The position numbers and the translations under genes are program-made. Below are positions 36,150 through 49,100 of a DNA stretch of 64,000 nucleotides, one piece after another (position 1 is the first letter of the stretch; each line of letters begins with the position of its first letter). The notes under the pieces were generated by a model. That model was not told where the DNA came from. It did not search any database and was given only the letters and a program-made list of their open reading frames with translations. The stretch is from NCBI RefSeq assembly GCF_002878395.1, contig NC_061114.1, forward strand, positions 148,185,229 through 148,249,228. The letters are read 5' to 3'. The DNA is from Capsicum annuum. Lineage: Eukaryota > Streptophyta > Magnoliopsida > Solanales > Solanaceae.

Positions 36150-37500
36150 TACATTACTCTGGAGCAAAATATTTCCCTCAATCGGATAACTAACCGTACA
36201 ACTAGTCTAGCTAAGTGATGAACTTCTCGAACCAACTCTTTCATATCACCCTCTGCATGAGCAACACTACCGATCAATAGTCTACTAAGGGTGTCTACTA
36301 CAATATTGGCCTTGCTCGGATGATACAAAATACTCATTTCATAATCTTTCTAGAACTCTAACCTCTTTCTCTAACAAAGATTTAATTCTCTTTATGTAAA
36401 CACATATTACAGACTTTTGTGGTCCATAAACACATAAACATGCACCCCATAAAGATAGTTCTTGTAGATTTTCAAAGCAAACACAACAAAAGCAAATTCA
36501 AGATCATGAGTAGGATAGTTCTTTTTATGAGGCTTAAGCTGTCTAGAGGCATAGGCTATGACTCTACCTCTGTTTATCAAAACTTAACCTAGACCAACTC
36601 CAGAAGCATCACAATATACAATGAATCCATCTGTACCATTAGGTAATGCTAAGATTGGGATTAAATTGAGTCGAACCTTCAACTCTTGAAAACTTTTCTC
36701 ATAAGAATTTGACTATTGAAACGTAACATTGGTTTGAGTCAATTAGGACATAAGGGAGGCAATGGATGAAAACCCCTTAACAATCTATTTGTAATAGCCA
36801 ATAAACCCAAGAAACTCCAGATGTCTGATGGAGAAATTAGTCTAGGTTAGTTTCTCTTGGCCTTAGTATTTTGGGGATCAACTCTGATACCATCACTGGA
36901 AATAATATGCCAGAGGTAAGCTACTGTTCTTAACCAGAAATCACACTTGCTAAATTTGGCAAACACTGGTCGTCTTTAAGAGTTTGTAACAAAATTCTAA
37001 TATGGTCTACATAGTCATTCTCACTATGAGAATAGAAAAGAATATCATAGATAAAAACTATGACAAATGTGTCTAAGTATTGTTTGAATACTCGGTTTAT
37101 CAAGTCCATGAAGGCTGCAGGAGCATTTGTTAGCCCGAAAGATATGACTAGGAATTCCAAATGACATAAAGGACTCTCGAAATTTTCTTTGGTTTATCAC
37201 ATTCCGTTACTCTAAGTTGGTGATATCCGGATCTAAGGTCTATCAAAGAGAAGTAACTTGCACCCTAAAGTTTATCAAATAGGTCATTAATTCTATGAAG
37301 AGGGTGTATGTTTTTAACTATAAATTTATTCAGATGATGATAATCAATGCACATTTGCAAAGAAGCATCTTTATTTAACACTAATAGGACAAGAGTGCCC
37401 CATGGGGAAACACTTGGCCTTATGAAAACTTTATCTAAAATATTTTTGAGTTGCTCCTTTAACTCTTTATTCTCAGCTGGGACCACACAATATGGAGGAA
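36150..37500 (-). pseudogene. D interior 1: reverse transcriptase and RNase H, dead
   Basis: Reverse transcriptase start at 37265-37486: 'ENKELKEQLKNILDKVFIRP', 'SVSPWGTLVLLVLNKD', 'LQMCIDYHHLNK'. Palm part at 36930-37160: 'MEFLVISFGLTNAPAAFMDL', then 'VIVFIYDILFYS', where the first Asp of the IDDI-type active site is Tyr. The RNase H end at 36149-36337 reads 'MSILYHPSKANIVVDTLSR'. Stops and frameshifts separate the parts. Confidence 0.9.
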
Positions 37501-37509
37501 TGGAGATTG

Positions 37510-39245
37510 GTTGAGTATCATGAAGATCAATGCAGAATTTTATTTCACTATAAGGAGGTACCCTTGGTAAATCTTATGAAAAAAATTATGAAAACTCATT
37601 GACTACACGGGCCGACTGAACTATTGGATCCTCAACCTTAGTGTCTTTGACTCAAACTAAATGATAAATCAACCCTTTAGAGAGCAACTTTCTGGCCTTA
37701 ATATAGGCTATGAAATGACTCTTGGGAGATATGAAATTACCTTTCCACTCAAGGACTGTCTCATCTGGCCACTAAAACTTCACCACCCAGGTGCGATAAT
37801 CTATAGATACATAATAGAAATGAAGCCAATCCATGCCCAGAATAAAGTCACAGTCTACCATATCTAACTCTATTAAGTCTTTTAATATGATCTTATCAAA
37901 GACAATGATAGGACAGTTTTTGTAGATCTATTTTGCAATAATTGAGTGACCCACTAGGGTAGAAACTAAGAAGGGCTTAGAAAGCTTTTCTAGATCTACT
38001 AAAAAATTTACCGCAACCAATAGAGTCACATAATAGAGATTTGACCCTAGGACTAATAGCATATAAACATTAATAGGAAAGACACGAAGCATACTAGTAA
38101 CAATATCTGGTGAACTCTTCTACTCCTGGTAGGATGATAAAGCATAAAATTAATTTTTCCGTAGACCATCTGCAGTACTGGATGATTTACCCTGGGAGGG
38201 GCAAGCATCCTTATTTTATTGGTTAGCATATGGGTAGTCATTGATTCTGCCACCCAACTTACCACATCCAAAATAACCTTTCTATCCCATCATATACTCA
38301 CCAAGATGATTGTTACCACACTTAGCAAATGCAAGGTAACTAGGCTTTCTACCCATACTATTTTGAGACCTGGATATAGAAGTCCTTCCAAAAAGATATA
38401 ACCTTGTTCTGGGTGTGGGAGAACTGGCTAAAGATGGCACCGATAAAGATGGGTGATCCTAAAACTATGAACAGTTTTCCCTACAAATCATGATTGGCCA
38501 GACTCAAACAGCCCAGTTCTAGCCTTCTTATTTTCTCTATATCTCTCCTTCAGCTTTTCTGCCTCAATCTATTAAGCATGACTCATCAATATAGCAAGCT
38601 CCTTGTCCCCTTAAGCATGGAAATCCTACACTCCTTGACATCAAAGTAGAAACTCCAGTAAAAATCTTACTCATATAAGATCTAGGGTCAGCTATCAAAT
38701 AAAGAGCATTCTTATACAACTGGTTGAAGTTAAAGAAGTACTGCTTCACAGTCATAAAGCCCTACCTCAGGTTCATGAACTCCTTAATCGTTGCTTCTCA
38801 CAACATAGGCGGAAAGAAATTATCTAGAAACGCATCCTGAAATACCTGCCAACTCATAAGAGCTGCATTTTCACCCCTATATTTTTCCACATAATCACCT
38901 AATCATAAGTAACATCTTTCAACCGGTAGGATTCCAATTCTATGCTTACTTCTTCAGTAGCATGCATAATTTGGGTATTCTTTATCACCTTATTAAGAAA
39001 CTGACACCCAAAGAATTCAGGCGAATTCAAGCTCATAGAGTCATGAAGTCTAGCTACAGCTAGATCACTCTTTTGCTGATACAAGACTACAATGCGATGG
39101 GTTCCCTAAACATTGGCAATTATATTTTAGTCCAATGCTTGAAAGGCACCTTGAAATTCAACATGAGACACACTATTATTCAAAGGATCAACAGGCTGGG
39201 GTGGCGGGTATCATTTATGTGAGCATTAGCTCTATGGGGAGGCAT
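37510..39245 (-). pseudogene. D interior 1: gag and protease, broken
   Basis: The gag starts at 39245 ('MPPHRANAHIND'). Capsid pieces include 'RLHDSMSLNSPEFFGCQFL', 'VSIELESYRLKDVTYD', 'MTVKQYFFNFNQLYKNAL' and 'YLIADPRSYMSKIFTGVS'. The knuckle near 38225-38275 has lost three of its four ligands ('YFGCGKLGGRINDYP'). The protease/RT linker shows 'VDCDFILGMDWLHFYYVSID' (about 37800-37860). Many stops. It is the more complete of the two D gags and the closest relative here of the gag in F, E and G. Confidence 0.85.
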
Positions 39246-39438
39246 ATTCTATCATGTAAGAGCCTGAGTTAAAAGCAGATAAAGACAACTGTAAGCATGA
39301 TGGATTATGAAAGAAAAGAATGATTTCTTAAATTGACTCATAGCCTCTTACTCATAAATATGGTGCACTTCACACCCATGATCAAGACTCAATTTAACAC
39401 GGCTTGTCTGACTACATAGGACTCTTTAAACTTTAACG

Positions 39439-39452
39439 TCTAACACCAAGTT
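39439..39452 (-). other. Degraded primer binding site of D interior 1
   Basis: The minus strand reads CTTGGTGTTAGACG where interior 2 has TTGGTATCAGAGCC, directly beside the 5' LTR. Confidence 0.6.
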
Positions 39453-41925
39453 TGTAAAGCCCCCAAAAAATAGGCCCGGAGATATCACACAGTGATCTAG
39501 ACTACTAGTAGTCTTAATCTAACACTACAAGCCTTTTACTAAAGTTGATACTTATATAAAGGAGGTTTAAGAAAGCAATCATTACTAAAATACTTAGTCG
39601 GAACAAATCTGGACTGAGTTTAAATGAACAGAGTGTCTAAAAATACTTCACTGGGAAATCTGAACAACCAACACTATAAAACTAAACATATCTATTATTC
39701 ATACAAGCCTCTAACACTTCTAACTCGAGAGTAACAGGTTGAACCCCCAACTAACTCAAACTAACTGAATATACTAAATCAAACTACTTTAATAAGATGG
39801 AAAACTGAATAACTGGGTCCCCAAATTATGAGAACTCACCAACTGTCTTAATGTAGATTGAGATGCTCAAAATCACTCATGCTACTAAAACTGAGCACCT
39901 AATCCTACATTATTAAATAGTGTAGCACGTTGACATATATGTGGATCAGTACTCTTAGAATGTAATAGGAATATAGGGGTGAATACATTTGTAAAACAAT
40001 ATCTAAATATTTATATAAACTTGGAAGAGGATGTGTGTTAAGTATAAATGACTCACATTGGCTTGAATATCTAAAACAGAAAATCATAACTACAGAAATA
40101 AAGCATACTATATAAATCTTGTGAGGTACAACACTTAGGTCTAAAAGTTGTACTTGTATTCTACCTTTAAGTCATGCAGTATAAGTGTAGAAAGGACTCA
40201 CTTTTATAACTATAAACTGAAAGTTGAAATATCATCACTAATATCTGATGTAAAATAATATCTAAATAAAACTGTGAGCCTTCACACTTAAATTCCAAAG
40301 CTTTTCTGTAAGTCTTTACTATTAGGAACTTCTTTTAAAATCTTTTATGTTAGGCTTTAGGGAGGTTCTTCAAACCGACGTACACCATGTGAGCTATCAT
40401 AGTGTCCAATTTCTAGTAACCCTAAGGGGAAAACCTTATGTTAGGGAGATGTGTCATACTTTTGCAAAGGAGTACAACCTGAGCTATATGATCACAGTTT
40501 GTATCAATCATCAATAAAAATGAGAATAATCTGAATCTATACATACATTGGCATGTAGTTCAAGGGAATTTGTATTCTCTAGACCCACACTTCCCGATCG
40601 GTGCTAAATACTACTCCCTTAAATCTGTATGCTCACTCTATTGTAAATCCACTTTAAAAATATACATAAGGGTTTATAATGAAAACCAAGTTTGCATCTT
40701 TCTATTTTAAATTATAATCAAAACTAATCTGTTCTCTGTAAACTGTAATAAAACTGTAAAGTGGATTCCATATCTTAGCTAGGAATCAAAAGATCAAATC
40801 TTGTTCAAAATCTTAATGTAAACTAATAATGGGAGCTTAGAAGCATAATCTTCTTATGATATCAATATTCAAACTAGGGCTTAGTAACCCATGCTTCAAA
40901 TTCATGTCAACTTATCACAAATCATGCTCAATTGTCAAAATCATGAACTTCTTACACAATTCATCATCCAAGACACTTGAATATCATAATCTTCAAATAG
41001 AAATATTTAGGTATGAACCATAATTTAAAATTCATGTAAATTCATATGAAAAGATCTTTAAAACTAACTTTGGGAACAAGAATGAAAGAAGTATCCTTGT
41101 TCATAACCCCATATACCTTAAGTGATTAAATTGATGAAGACATTTGGCTTTGAATTCCATTTAGTGTTCTTGCAAACCTTAAATCGGGAAACTTGAATCT
41201 TGAATTATCTGTGAAAAGGAACATTGAATTTTTGAGTTTTCTTGAAGTTTAATATTGAAGCCTAGGGTTTTCTTGGAGATCAATTTGGTGGAAACCTAAT
41301 ATAATATACTTAGAATAGGTTAAATCTTTTATCTATCATGATTTGGGGGTTAGGAAAAGACTAAACTACCCTTGGATTATACAACATGAAATTGGAATCC
41401 CGATTGAGGCCTAATCATAATGCGCTAAACGGGTCATCGGGATACCCACTCCAACATGGTGAAATCGCGGTAGCTCACTAAAAATAGACAACTGCCAATT
41501 TGACCTTCACTGTGACATGGTGAGTGAGTTATTGCAATACAAACTATGATATGGTGTAATTATGAGGACTAACGAGATTTTGATTAATGTCTTTCACCCT
41601 TCACCGTGATATGATAACCCCCTCCTCGCGATACTCACTGAGATGCAGCCTAATAGCAGTGAACTGCCCTTTTGCCAATCTATATATGATCCAAACCTTT
41701 TCCTATAAATCTGAAACTTAACTATGACATACTGGTTACACCCCTGAATATAATTCAACTCAAAAATCATCATCTAGGAGCCTAAAAGGTCAACTTAAAA
41801 TTCTTCAAAGTTCAAAGGGATTTAAAATGAGTAAACCACTTAAAAGTTAACTTTATTTTCAAGTTCTAAGTGTTATAGGCACATACTAAGGGATGAACTG
41901 AGCTAGGAACTTACGACGTATTACA
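39453..41925 (-). repeat. 5' LTR of D
   Basis: Plus-strand ends TGTAAAGCC and GTATTACA, 2473 bp, collinear with the middle LTR. It has the hairpin array at 41420-41660 and the AAGGGTAGTTTAGTC box on the minus strand at 41353-41375. It differs more from the middle LTR than the two F LTRs differ from each other, by visual impression only. Confidence 0.85.
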
Positions 41926-42120
41926 TTTATCCTATTCACTATCTTATTGTAACATTGATCTCTACTTTTGAATTTTAGATATGGCTTGTATTTATTTAGT
42001 TTTTATTCTTCATGCACTCCTATTGTATTAGAAACTCTTGTACTAACTTCACTAGGTTTTGTGGACTCTTTATTCTTGCTTTCTTTCTCCTTGTTATTTA
42101 GTTTTGTTTCCATTTTATTT
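41926..42120 (+). repeat. 3' LTR of A/B, second part
   Basis: It resumes exactly where 26336 stopped. 'CTTATTGTAACATTGATCTC' and 'TTAGATATGGCTTGTATTTA' match 9960-10010. 'CTTTCTTTCTCCTTGTT' matches 10105-10120. About 130 bp of the LTR end are missing before the next segment. Confidence 0.7.
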
Positions 42121-43045
42121 TTAGATTGTTTTAGGAAACCTAATGAGCTCTGTTTGTACTCAAATTTTTGTTCCTTTAGACTTGAGGGACATAATGATGG
42201 ATCCATTTTGAGATTTAATGTGTGGGTCCCATAAAACCACATTATCTGAATTCTGACCCCGAGCTTTATATTGCAATAATGGTATCATTTTATTCCTATA
42301 AATGTATAGGTTAGGATTTTGATAATGCAACATCTTTGTAAGATCATGGAACAAAGATGATTGATTCATGGATGCTTTGAGGTCGTTGTTCGGCTACAAG
42401 GTAAGCTTCATTTTACTTTTCTCCATTAGATTTTGTAGTGTGTATATTGTATGCTAGATAGAGTTTGTAGGATATGATTATATATAGTAATACGCGTCTT
42501 TGACCTATCTAGGGGGCTTAGGATAGAAATATGACCCAAACCTAGGCATTGGATACCCACAATAGTTGTAGGACCCGATTATCCTTGATTATAGACTTGT
42601 TTAACCATAGTATTATATTAAAGATCCTTATTTTAAGACATGCCATATACTTAGCGAATTGGATGGTATTTCTCTGATTAGAACTTTTTAATATCTTTAT
42701 GCCCTTTTTACTTAGTTTCCCAATTTATGGTGTTAATATTAAGGTGAATTGTATATTGTTGGGCCTGAGGTCGTGGTTAAGATGCCAGTTGGATACCAAG
42801 TTAGTACTCTATCCTTATAAAGGATATGGTTGTGATTATGGGTGCATAAACACATTTAGTTGTGTTGTTTTGATAGTAGTAAGGACATGCATGTGTTTTG
42901 TTTCATTTGTACTTATTTAGGGGTACAATTTTGGTTAAAACCTTGGTTTCACAACTATTTTCCTAAATAGGGATTGATTCCCACTTTTCACCCTTAAAAC
43001 TGATTCTTTCAAAATGGAGATCATAGTTTCCTTTTTCTTAGAGTA
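42121..43045 (+). repeat. Extra partial copy of the A/B LTR, part 1
   Basis: Homologous to about 7690-8640 of the 5' LTR ('TAATGAGCTCTGTTTG', 'TGTGTGGGTCCCATAAAA', 'TGTAGGACCCGATTATCC'). It joins the preceding LTR segment without LTR ends, so it is an internal duplication or an illegitimate junction. The LINE interrupts it. Confidence 0.65.
43032..43045 (+). repeat. LINE target-site duplication, left copy
   Basis: TTTTTCTTAGAGTA, 14 bases, identical to 51111-51124. Confidence 0.9.
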
Positions 43046-43369
43046 CAACTACAACAATAGCATACCTAGTGTATTCCCACCTTGTGGGGTCTAGGAGGGT
43101 AGAGTGTACGCAGTCCATACCTCTACCTCAAGTGAAGTAGAGAGGCTGTTTTCGATAGACCCCCGACTTAGAATCAATAACAATATAACAAACGCAATTC
43201 TTAAATGAAATATAATATTGTACAGTATGCGAAATATACTAAAAACGCTAGCCATAAGACAATACTAAAACTGAAATCTGAAACCACAGAAAAAACTCAA
43301 CACCTAATACCAAGAAACATCAAACAAACTATAGAACACCCAACACCCTCCCACCCCTATCCTTCTACC

Positions 43370-44885
43370 CTAATCCGCATTCCCCTCACCTTCTTATTAA
43401 GGGTCATGTCCTCTGTAAGCTGTAACTGCTCCATATCATGTCGAATCACCTCTCTACAATATTTCTTCGGCCTACCTCTACCCTATCTAAAATTATCCAT
43501 AGCTAGTGTCTCACACCTACGTACTACCATATTAGTACACCCCTCATCACGTGACCGAACCAAAGCAACCTCACTTCTCGTATCCTGTCCTCCACAAAAG
43601 TCATTTCTACCTTTTCTCATGAAACCTCATTCCTCACATATCCTTCCTAGTCTGACCACACATCCACCACAGCATCCTCATCTCCACTACCTTTAACTTT
43701 TGAACATGGTATTTCTTAACTGGCCAACACTCTACTCTATACAACATAGCCAGTAAGGCAGCCACTCTGTAAAACGTACTTTTAAGCTTTGGGGCATCTT
43801 CTTATCAAATAAAACTACTGAAGCAAGCCATAATTTGATCTACTCTGCTCCAATACAATGCATGACATCCTCGTTAATCTCACCATTGCCCTAATATATA
43901 GACCCACATACATGAAACTTTCTTTTTTCTGAATGGCCTGAGAATTTAGCTATACAACTGCTTCTGTCTCCTATGACCCAACGCTAAACTTACACTCCAA
44001 TTACTTCATTTTGGTCCTTCTCAATAGAAAATCTTTAGACTCAAGGGTATGTCTCTAAGTCTCAAAATTAGCATTTACTCCTCCCCAAGTCTCGTCAATC
44101 AATACCATATCATCTGTAAATAACATACACTAAGACACCCCTCTCTAAATATGTCACATAAACACATCCATCACCAAGGAAAATAAAAAAGGCCTAATAC
44201 TCGATCCCTGATGCAAACCTATCAAAACCAGAAAGTGCTCCGAATCTTCACCTAACGTCCTTACTCGAATCTTTATTCCATCATACTTGTCCTGAATCAA
44301 CCTAATGTATGCCACAGGTACACTAATAGCCTCTAAGCACCAGCACAGAATCTCCCTAGGCACTCTGTCATATGCATTCTCAAGATTAATAAACACTATA
44401 TGCAAGTTCTTCTTCCTCTCCCAAAACTGCTTCGCTAATTTCTCATAAGGTGAATGGCCTCAGTAGTTGAGTGAACTAGCATGAAACTGAACTGATTCTT
44501 CGAGATTATCATAATCCTTCTCAATCTCAACTCTACCACATGTTCCCAAACCTTCATAGTATGACTCAATAACTTAATACCTCTATAGTTGTTGCAACTC
44601 TTAATATCTCCCTTGTTCTTATATAAAGGAATCATCATACTCTACCTCTATGCTTTTGGCATCTTTGTCGCCCTAAAAATGATGTTAAACAACCTTGTAA
44701 ACCACTTAAAACCTACCTCACTAGTTCTCTTCCAAAAATCTATCAGAATCATGTTTGGACCCGTCGCCCTACCCCGATGCATCCTGCGAATAACCCCTTG
44801 ATCTCCTCAACCTCAATATTTCTACAATGTCTATAATAACGACACTCCTCAGACTTATGCAGATCGCCCAACATGAAACCTGTGT
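43370..44885 (-). pseudogene. LINE reverse transcriptase and C-terminal region
   Basis: Open pieces: 44435-44638 'MMIPLYKNKGDIKSCNNYRG' and 'IKLLSHTMKVWEHVVELRLR', then 'SKNQFSFMLVHSTTEAIHLM'; 44154-44405 'MHIVFINLENAYDRVPREIL' and 'GLHQGSSIRPFLFSLVMD'. The active site at about 44106-44126 reads 'MLFTDDM', so both catalytic Asp residues are kept. The C-terminal part (43370-44100) shows 'RIREVRLLWFGHVMR'. It would copy LINE RNA at a nicked target. Stops and frameshifts break it. Confidence 0.88.
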
Positions 44886-44889
44886 CCCC

Positions 44890-45822
44890 CTTTGCTGATG
44901 GTGTTTGTCGATTATTAAGATCAAGTTCGAGCTTCTTTGGAGCTTAGGAATATGATACCATTCCTGTTAAAGCGCAAACAGTCTCTTCATAATCCGCAGT
45001 ATCTTCACGATCAAAATTCATAAGTACTGCGTCTAAGGGCTCAACAGCAAGCTACTCCTCTATTTGTACTTCCTACTCATCCTCATAATATACATCAACA
45101 ATTGAGAACACGCTCAACTCTTTATGTTATTTCATTGTTTTGCACACATCAAAATGCACCACTTCATCATTTATATTAAATAAGAGCTCATTATCTCATA
45201 AATCAATCAGCATACTTTCGATTGCAAGGAAAGTTGACCCAAGGTTATGGGCACCTCGAATCCACCTCGCAATACAGAATTAAGAAATCTACAGGAAATA
45301 TAAAGGCAGCATCCTTCACCAGTACATCATACAAAATACCAACAGGTCATTTTACTGACCTATCCACCATCACAAGTCACATGTTGTTGGGCGTGGGGTT
45401 TCTCAAACCCAAATTTGTATAAAAAACTAGCGGCATAAGGTTAATGCTAGCTCCCAGATCACATAAGGCCTTAGCAAATTCCAAATACCCTACCGTAAAG
45501 GAATAGTAAATGATCCTGGGTCTTCCTTCTTCTTCACCAAGGACCTTATAGAAATAGCGCTACAATAACAGAGATTATCCACCGATTCATAGATCACAGC
45601 TCTTTTCTTTGTCAACGGGTCCTTTATAAATTTGGTATACCCGAGAATTTGCTCAAGTGCCTCATCCAAAGGTACTTTTACCATTAACTTCTTTAACATG
45701 GCCATGAATTTACTAAACTTTATATCCTCAACCTTCTCCTTCAATCTTTGAGGAAAGGGAGATGGTGGTTTTGGGAGAGTGTTCACCACTACATTCTTTT
45801 CCTTGTCTTCCTCTCTTTTCAA
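44890..45822 (-). pseudogene. H protease region and upstream linker
   Basis: 45490-45822 reads 'NVVVNTLPKPPSPFPQRLKE', 'DIKFSKFMAMLKKLMVKVPL' and 'EQILGYTKFIKDPLTKKRAV'. The protease active site follows at about 45440-45470: 'ALCDLGASINLMPL', with the DLGAS form common in this clade. Further on, 'PKKLELDLNN' lies near 44910-44945, shortly before the break. Stops are present. Confidence 0.85.
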
Positions 45823-45831
45823 CTTTTTAGC

Positions 45832-47522
45832 CTACTGACTATTGGATGCAACATCATGAATAATCTCATCCATTTTTTCAAACTCTACCAAATGATCAAT
45901 ATCTACTTCATCAACATTTTCTGCCATAATATAAACTACAGGCTTACCCATAGATGGGCTTGCCAGTACTTTACCACTCCTAGTGGTAATTTCCATACAC
46001 GAACCATCCTTTCTTGATTTTTGAACTGTGTCACTTGGTAGGGTTCTAAATTTTATTTGATTAAATGCAGTAGAAAGTTGGTTCATTTGCTGCTCTAATT
46101 GTTTTATTAAAGTAGAGTACGAGTCAACAAATTGATTCATCGTGGATAAATCATTTTTCATCAGTACTACTCCAGTATTGTTTGCTTCCACCCCCTTCAA
46201 TAATTTAGCCATCATATCCTCCATGGACATCTTCCTAGAGCTAATTGTAGTAGCCTCATGATTTCCACGAGGCACATACAAACCACTGCTGTCATTTTTG
46301 TTTTTCAAATTTCCTTGGTCTCGATCTTTGTATCCAGATTTATCATAGTAGTTCCGACCTTGATTTCCTTAGCCACTACCTCGAAAACCCTATGATTGTT
46401 CTAATAATTAGCTTTCTTCTTCAAATCTGAGTCAGCTCTTCCTTGTGATACAACAAATTTAACCTTTTCTATTTTTACTAATAATAAAATCCTAGTAACA
46501 AGGTCCATTTATGTCTTCATGTAAGCCATGTCTTGGTCATATTCCTCTTTCCTTCGCCTCTGCTTAACAATCATACCAATAGATATAGTAGAGCTTCCTA
46601 CCTCAGAATCCCTAGTATGCCAAGCTCTACTCTGATTTATCATACTATCCAGCATCTCAGATGCCTTAAGAAAAGTAAGGTGCCTTAAGAAAAGTAAGGT
46701 CCATGAATAACCCACCGGCAGTATTATCCATCACTGTCTTACTCACTAAATTCAAGGCCCAATATAATATCTCCTTCAGGTGGATGTTGGTCATTTGATG
46801 ATTCAAGTACTGTGTGAGCTTCTTTTTGAACCTCTCCCATATTTCATAGAGAGATTCAGTTGGAAGCTGCCTAAGATTACTGATTTAATCTCTTAACTGT
46901 GACCTCTTGGATGGCGGAAAGAATCTTTCTAAGAATGGATCTTTCAATTGCCTTCAATTTGTAAAAGAATCGGGGGTTAGCCCATTCAATCATAAATTAA
47001 TTCTCTAGACAGACACAATGAAAATAATCATAATCGAATAGCATTTTGTCCTACTCCTGGATTGCCTAATGGTTTGCATGTCAAGATAAAGTTAATCAAA
47101 TGCATATTCAGATCATCACCCGCTAGTCCACCGAACAGTCCCTTCAGATGCAATAACTGGATCTTTATACTCGTGATACTAAACTTAGCTTCAGGTGCTA
47201 AGGGCGAAGAAATAATAGCCCCTGTAGCACCAGCCCCATCCAGGTCATCATCATTATATTCTAGCATAAACTGGACAGGTCAGCGTTTGGGTCTAATCCT
47301 AGCTTGCCTATTTATGTTGATATTCCTAGTCGCTGGTGTAGCTACATCATCTACACGCCTTAGGTTTAATAACTCATCATCGCCCAGGTCCTTATCATCT
47401 GGGTTTACTTCCTGACTATTATTATCTTCATTCTACTAGTTTACTTGTGCGACTACTAAGGCTACTAATCTAGCGTGCTCCTACTGAGTAGATATTATTT
47501 CTGGGTCCTATTGACCATCCAT
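45832..47522 (-). pseudogene. H gag, broken
   Basis: It begins at 47522 with 'MDGQ' and a stop. Open parts: 47028-47267 ('YNDDDLDGAGATGA', 'LLHLKGLFGGLAGDDLNMHL', 'NPGVGQNAIRL'), 46509-46715 ('EASEMLDSMINQ'-like and 'SRAWHTRDSEVGSSTISIGM') and 45832-46308 ('MSMEDMMAKLLKGVEANNTG', 'TSIKQLEQQMNQLS'-like, 'GSCMEITTRSGKVLASP'). A short direct repeat, CCTTAAGAAAAGTAAGG at 46665-46697, has disturbed one part. This is the long gag typical of Athila/Tat elements of Solanaceae. Confidence 0.85.
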
Positions 47523-47697
47523 TCAGCTAATGAGTTGCAATTCTAGATGAATAGGTAATAATGGTTGACCTAATATCTTCATACTTGGCAAATAAGACAC
47601 TAAACTACACTAAACAAAAATAATAAACAAAATAAAATTTTGGAATCTTTGACCAAAGGGTCAATTAACAATCACAACTATAGTTAACAACCGCATT

Positions 47698-47714
47698 CCC
47701 CAAAAACAGCACCA
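47698..47714 (-). other. tRNA-Asp-like primer binding site of H
   Basis: The minus strand reads TGGTGCTGTTTTTGGGG, a decayed form of TGGCGCCGTTGCCGGGG, which is complementary to the 3' end of tRNA-Asp. It differs from the tRNA-iMet sites of the other gypsy elements here. Confidence 0.7.
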
Positions 47715-48660
47715 AAATTTGATATGCCTAAATTATAACTCTCATAAGAAGTGCAAGCGGTCGCTATCAAATATTGAACCCAACTAAGTTGGGTGTCGAA
47801 TCCCATAGGGAATACTGTGCTCACTAAGTATTGTAATCATTACTGTACTGTTGATTAGAGGTTCCTGAATATGGGGGGTTTTGATTTTAACATATAAAGT
47901 AATTACTTATAACAAGAGTATTCCAAAGAATGATTCTCTTTGAATTTAGTACTTTAATGAGATTAAATAAACCAGGGCTAAGGTTACCAAAATACTAGCA
48001 GAACTAGGGTTATGAATCACTTAAGAGTTCCAATTAACAAATTCAACTGCAACAAGGGTTGGAACCTTTTCTTTATCACTTAGTTTCTCAATCGTAGTAG
48101 ATAGATTATCCTCTAATTCACTTAAACTCAAAGGAAACATTGTTCTTTCAATAATTTTCTCATGTAAGCGAATCCTGTTATGCCATTTGCTATTAATCCA
48201 AAGGTTAAAGCCCTTAGAATTCATGTAAACACTTCCTTTTTCCCAACAAACACTTTCCTTTCAAACAAGTGATGTTCTTGGGCTCACTTCTTAAGTTTGC
48301 AACCAAGAAAAGTCATTAACTTGAAGAAAGGTTTATATAATATCAATTATTCAGGGAACTAGATTAGATTCACAACCCATAGATACTTTTAACATTAAGG
48401 ATCCCATAACCCTAGTTATGGAAACTTACACACAAAATTCCATAATGAGGAAGAAATAATTTTTGTATTATTCATAAATACATTTAGAATTCACTTATAA
48501 AAATATCAAGAATCATTTCTTAAATCTTCAATAAAAGATTGAATGATTAACTTCCCCAAAGATATGCTTCAATCCCCAAAGTACTAGGTTATAGAGATTT
48601 TCGCTAGATGTAAAACTTGTAAAAGATAAAAAAAGCTCCTGTGCTAACCCTAATATTTAG

Positions 48661-48668
48661 TATTTATA
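48661..48668 (-). promoter_or_regulatory. TATA box of H LTR
   Basis: TATAAATA on the minus strand, downstream of the 92-bp repeat array. The leader begins 'TATTAGGGTTAGCACAGG'. Confidence 0.65.
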
Positions 48669-48778
48669 TGTTCCCAAGTCAAATAGAATTTAAAATTTAA
48701 AATTAGAAAAACTGCATCCAATTCGATGGCCAAAGTGGTAGTCCGTCGAAAGTGTGACAGTCTATTATTTGGTCCAAC

Positions 48779-49100
48779 TGGTGGTCCGTCGTAAGACTGA
48801 CGGTCTTCCATTTGGTCCATCACTGAGTCCTTCAGAAGAGTGGTATCTGGATAAGGCAAGATGATGCAACTGGTGGTCTGTCGCAAGAATGAAGATCCAC
48901 TATTTGGTCCATCACTGAGTCCTTTAGAAGAGTGCTTTCTGGATAAGGCCTGACGGTCCACCTGGTGGTCCATCGTAAGACTGACGATCTACTAATTTGT
49001 CCATCATCGAGTCCTTCAGAAGAGTGGTTTCTAGATAAGGCCTGACGGTCCACCTGGTGGTCCATCTCAAGACTGATGGTCTACCATTTTGACCATCAAA
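48779..49100 (-). repeat. 92-bp tandem array in H LTR
   Basis: Units start at 48779, 48871, 48963 and 49055, all 92 bases apart, with a partial unit at 48736. Each has 'TGGTGGTCC(G/A)TC', 'AAGACTGA(C/T)GGTC', 'TTTGGTCCATCA', 'GAGTCCTTCAGAAGAGTGG' and 'TCTGGATAAGG'. Complementary GGTCCGTC and GACGGTC parts allow hairpins. Confidence 0.9.

Larger units (their letters stand above)
26337..41925 (-). mobile_element. Gypsy element D with three LTRs and two interiors
   Basis: Minus strand. From right to left: 5' LTR (39453-41925), interior 1 (34521-39452, gag to chromodomain-like end), shared middle LTR (31965-34520), interior 2 (27661-31964), 3' LTR (26337-27660, internally deleted). The gag-protease-RT-RNaseH-integrase order and the C-terminal chromodomain-like part indicate a chromovirus, probably the Tekay/Del group. 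Both units are dead. The structure fits unequal recombination between LTRs of two copies. Confidence 0.85.

Noticed and set aside
43205..43696. 163-codon plus-strand open frame
   Set aside because: It is antisense to the C-terminal region of the LINE reverse transcriptase, which explains the sequence.
47062..47415. 117-codon plus-strand open frame with hydrophobic stretches
   Set aside because: It is antisense to the recognisable gag of H.
48736..49100. Regular 92-bp and 82-bp repeats considered as a CRISPR-like array
   Set aside because: Whole units are tandem with no unique spacers, and they lie in retrotransposon LTRs of a plant genome.
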